Part shown: one piece after another, positions 61,971 to 64,000 of the stretch
How the letters are laid out: each line of letters opens with the position of its first letter
How positions within the stretch are numbered: the first letter of the stretch is position 1
NCBI GenBank assembly: GCA_017528825.1
Contig: JAFXOI010000001.1
Coordinates: 124,001 to 188,000, forward strand
DNA length: 64,000 bases
Reading direction: 5' to 3'
DNA from: Elusimicrobiaceae bacterium
GTDB taxonomy: Bacteria > Elusimicrobiota > Elusimicrobia > Elusimicrobiales > Elusimicrobiaceae
Translations under genes and position numbers: made by a program
The notes under the pieces: generated by a model
The model's database searches: none
What the model saw: only the letters and a program-made list of their open reading frames with translations
What the model was told of the DNA's origin: nothing

Positions 61971-62885
61971 CTATACAGGAGTTACGTCTATCAATCTAAT
62001 GTGACGTTTATCAACCTCTATACGGAAATTAGCTTGACCGTACCCGTCCTTCTTGCATTGTTTATTAACTTTCTTTCTTATTTCACGTCCAAGCTCACGG
62101 ATACGCTCTAAAGCGAATTCTATATCTTCTTCCCCTTTTCTGTTGGTATTATCTATTTCTAATTCTCTAATAATTTTATCGGTATCTGCCACACCATTTT
62201 TAGACGATACCAACATATCTAATAAGCGTTTCTGTTTATCTGAAGACCTATCAAATTCTATTGGGTGGCCTTGGCATTTCGCCTGAGTAGAATTCAACCG
62301 TACACGCCAACCAGTACGAACATGGGTTACTACATTATCCCATAAGGCAGAATCATCCACTTCCACTATAAAATATTTTTTACCTGTTGTATTATTTCCG
62401 AGACTCCCTCTGACTGGAAATCCATTATAACTGCATGCCATTACAAAGGATGCTGTATCCAATGGATAGGCATTGATTATACCGGAATTTATACGTTTAC
62501 TAATATTTGTAAATTCAAAAGATATCTTGCGTTTGTGGCGACCCTGTATAGACACAATCCTTGTCAGGACTGCATCCATTTTTTCACAACCCAATACCAC
62601 TTCATTACTAGAAACTTTATTCCTTCGATATAAGGAAAGGTATTTTTCAATGAGTCGTCGGAGCTTACTCTTATTTGTACATTTTAGTGTTATAGTATCT
62701 GCGTGGATGTTTTCTTTATCTGAGCATTGTACTAATACGCTAACTGTATGATGCTTAGCAAAAAATAAACTATGTTTCTTAAATATTTCTGTTGGAATCT
62801 GTACAGGTTTCTTTGCATTGTATAGCAACATCATTAATAACACATCTAAGGTAGCGTATTGTGGATTTAATTTATCTTGCAGCAT
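61971..62885 (-). CDS. Hypothetical island protein
   Basis: 304 aa, basic. The N-terminus (LDVLLMMLLYNAKKPVQIP) resembles helical adaptor regions. The C-terminal 100 residues (KQKRLLDMLVSSKNGVADTD, IEFALERIRELGREIRKKV, HIRLIDV) could form a winged helix. No family named. Coupled to the HTH gene upstream (four bases apart). Confidence 0.6.
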   Translation of the reverse strand: MLQDKLNPQYATLDVLLMMLLYNAKKPVQIPTEIFKKHSLFFAKHHTVSVLVQCSDKENIHADTITLKCTNKSKLRRLIEKYLSLYRRNKVSSNEVVLGCEKMDAVLTRIVSIQGRHKRKISFEFTNISKRINSGIINAYPLDTASFVMACSYNGFPVRGSLGNNTTGKKYFIVEVDDSALWDNVVTHVRTGWRVRLNSTQAKCQGHPIEFDRSSDKQKRLLDMLVSSKNGVADTDKIIRELEIDNTNRKGEEDIEFALERIRELGREIRKKVNKQCKKDGYGQANFRIEVDKRHIRLIDVTPV

Positions 62886-62888
62886 GGT

Positions 62889-63257
62889 TTATTTACTCTG
62901 TTTACTAAAGTTAGATTGGCTCTTAACAACCTTCTTAAGAGTAGCTTTCTTAACTATCTTGGTCCGACTAGGTCTATTTGCTGTTCTATTCGGTTTTTTA
63001 GATGCTGTTTGCTGAGCCATTTTACCCCTTTCAATCGTTTTTGAAGATGTTGGGGTTATGCAGCTATGCTGAACAGCTATGGATTGTTGTGCAGCCTGAT
63101 ACGCATCCTGTAAGTATGCTTCAAAATCACTGTTTCGGATGCGTAGTTCTTTACCGAATTTATACGATTTCAGTTTACCTCGTTTAATTTCACGGTAAAC
63201 CGTCATCTTGTTTACTTGCAAAATATGAGCTATTTGTTCTGATGTCAAAAATTTCAT
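62889..63257 (-). CDS. Excisionase/AlpA-type HTH protein with basic tail
   Basis: 122 aa. KFLTSEQIAHILQVNKMTVY, REIKRGKLKSYKFGKELRI and DFEAYLQDA form an HTH_17 domain (1-60); the tail (about 75-122) is Lys/Ser/Thr-rich and unstructured (RPSRTKIVKKATLKKVVK). TGTAC half-sites just upstream (63259-63271) may be its operator. Confidence 0.75.
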   Translation of the reverse strand: MKFLTSEQIAHILQVNKMTVYREIKRGKLKSYKFGKELRIRNSDFEAYLQDAYQAAQQSIAVQHSCITPTSSKTIERGKMAQQTASKKPNRTANRPSRTKIVKKATLKKVVKSQSNFSKQSK

Positions 63258-63373
63258 ATTGTACAGTGTACTATATTTTGCTTTAGATTACAGTTATTTA
63301 CCCATATACTAGCTAAATCCACTACTATTTTATAGGCCTTTGCTCGTATTAGATTAAATGGTTCTTTGTTACT

Positions 63374-63407
63374 ATCCCGCATAATAGAACAACATGTTAT
63401 GCGGGAT
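63374..63407. other. Perfect 11-bp hairpin
   Basis: ATCCCGCATAA/TTATGCGGGAT with a 12-base loop, in a 440-base gap (63258-63700) with no well-supported gene. Its GCATAA/CCCGC content recalls the origin-like hairpin at 32935-32964, so it may be an origin of this element; a terminator is less likely because no T tract follows. Confidence 0.45.
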
Positions 63408-63700
63408 GGCATAGATACCTATATTGGCCTATGCTTGAGTACCTTATCACAACATGTGTCTGTAACTTTGTAAATACTGTTTGTTGAGTTAAAAATAAGC
63501 CAACGCTTGCGTGTTGAGTTTTTCCGATAGATTCCCCACACTAATATACAACGATAGAGTGCCTCTCCAATATTAGCTGTTTCATTAGAAATTAGGAAAT
63601 CCATTTTTTTATATTGGATAATATCCTATGTTTATCTCTCATCTGAAGAAAAATAATCCACACATATTCACAGTGGACAAACAATAGAACAATCTATATG

Positions 63701-64000
63701 TTAATTATTATTAAATTGCTTGTAAATGTTTGAGAGATCTTTTTTATACTGAGGTAAATCCTGAATTGTTTCAGAAAAGGCCTCTTGAACCGCGTTATTA
63801 TAATCTGCTTCAGATACTTTTAATAACAAATAATAACGATAAAACATTTGATCCTGTTTGCTATGTTTAACTCGAATCTTTTGATAATAACTATCTTCTA
63901 TATGAGTACCTGTAAGAATGAGTCCATCTACTTTCTCATAAAAAACATCTTGTATAGAATGATTTGAAATTATATGATTGCTTTGTATAGTTAAAACAAA
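63701..64000 (-). CDS. 3' part of an unidentified gene
   Basis: 99 codons open to the window edge, stop at 63701-63703. FVLTIQSNHIISN, DSYYQKIRVKHSKQDQMFYR and YYLLLKVSEADYNNAVQEAF look like a real protein. The YYLLLK...EY pattern is seen in some LPP20-type lipoproteins, but the assignment is weak because the N-terminus is missing. Confidence 0.55.
   Translation of the reverse strand, partial: FVLTIQSNHIISNHSIQDVFYEKVDGLILTGTHIEDSYYQKIRVKHSKQDQMFYRYYLLLKVSEADYNNAVQEAFSETIQDLPQYKKDLSNIYKQFNNN

Noticed and set aside
63419-63604. A 61-aa protein on the minus strand
   Set aside because: No ribosome site, no recognisable domain, and it lies in an AT-rich gap. Possible but unsupported.

Overview
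The window looks like a gut or host-associated member of the Elusimicrobiota. This is an inference from several type-IV-pilin-like proteins (a shared N-terminal helix followed by long unusual C-termini), many small MKK-type secreted proteins, a Gram-negative envelope (outer-membrane barrel, lipoproteins) and moderately AT-rich DNA. No rRNA is present to prove it.

Layout. (1) 1-437: a structured RNA on the minus strand, cut by the window edge, and the hpf promoter. (2) 438-8943: one rightward operon for ribosome hibernation and sugar-PTS control: hpf, hprK, rapZ, mannose-family EIIA/B/C/D, HPr, EI, lepA. HPr keeps both His15 and Ser46, matching EI and HprK. (3) 8994-24833: core genes (cysS, ispDF, PIN-TRAM protein, folD, GDPD, alaS, lipid kinase, secreted nuclease, Nudix), a cluster of three related secreted proteins, and a 397-aa cysteine-rich pilin-like protein. 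(4) 24864-29492: dnaE, an epimerase fragment and an outer-membrane protein. (5) 29783-36770: a ~6.9-kb integrative element in tRNA-Val with tyrosine integrase, excisionase-like HTH, phage-type replication protein, a membrane protein and a coiled-coil nuclease. (6) 36774-47370: core and surface genes (second cysteine-rich pilin, mazG, thyX, glgC, ybeY, two MntP-type exporters, a fourth member of the secreted family). (7) 47446-64000: a second island starting at tRNA-His, with two serine recombinases, a tyrosine recombinase, a non-canonical restriction-modification operon, an AAA ATPase/RloB pair, and a replication protein fused to an excisionase-type HTH. It runs off the right edge.

The most notable signal is a family of three ~270-nt RNAs (minus 1-218, minus 38397-38668, plus 51380-51655). 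They are diverged in sequence but share one fold: a GGAG near the 5' end, a small hairpin, a closing stem P1 holding a hairpin plus a GAAA-capped hairpin, a hairpin with a conserved loop, another GC-rich hairpin, and a rho-independent terminator whose loop pairs over 10 bp with the segment after the GAAA hairpin. Stems are kept by compensatory changes. Each has its own extended -10 promoter. Two sit directly upstream of a pilin gene and of the restriction-modification operon.

Two other patterns cross the window. Four secreted-protein genes share one promoter, one palindrome and one GNRA-capped leader hairpin. At least eight genes appear to be leaderless, with a -10 box exactly six bases before the ATG.
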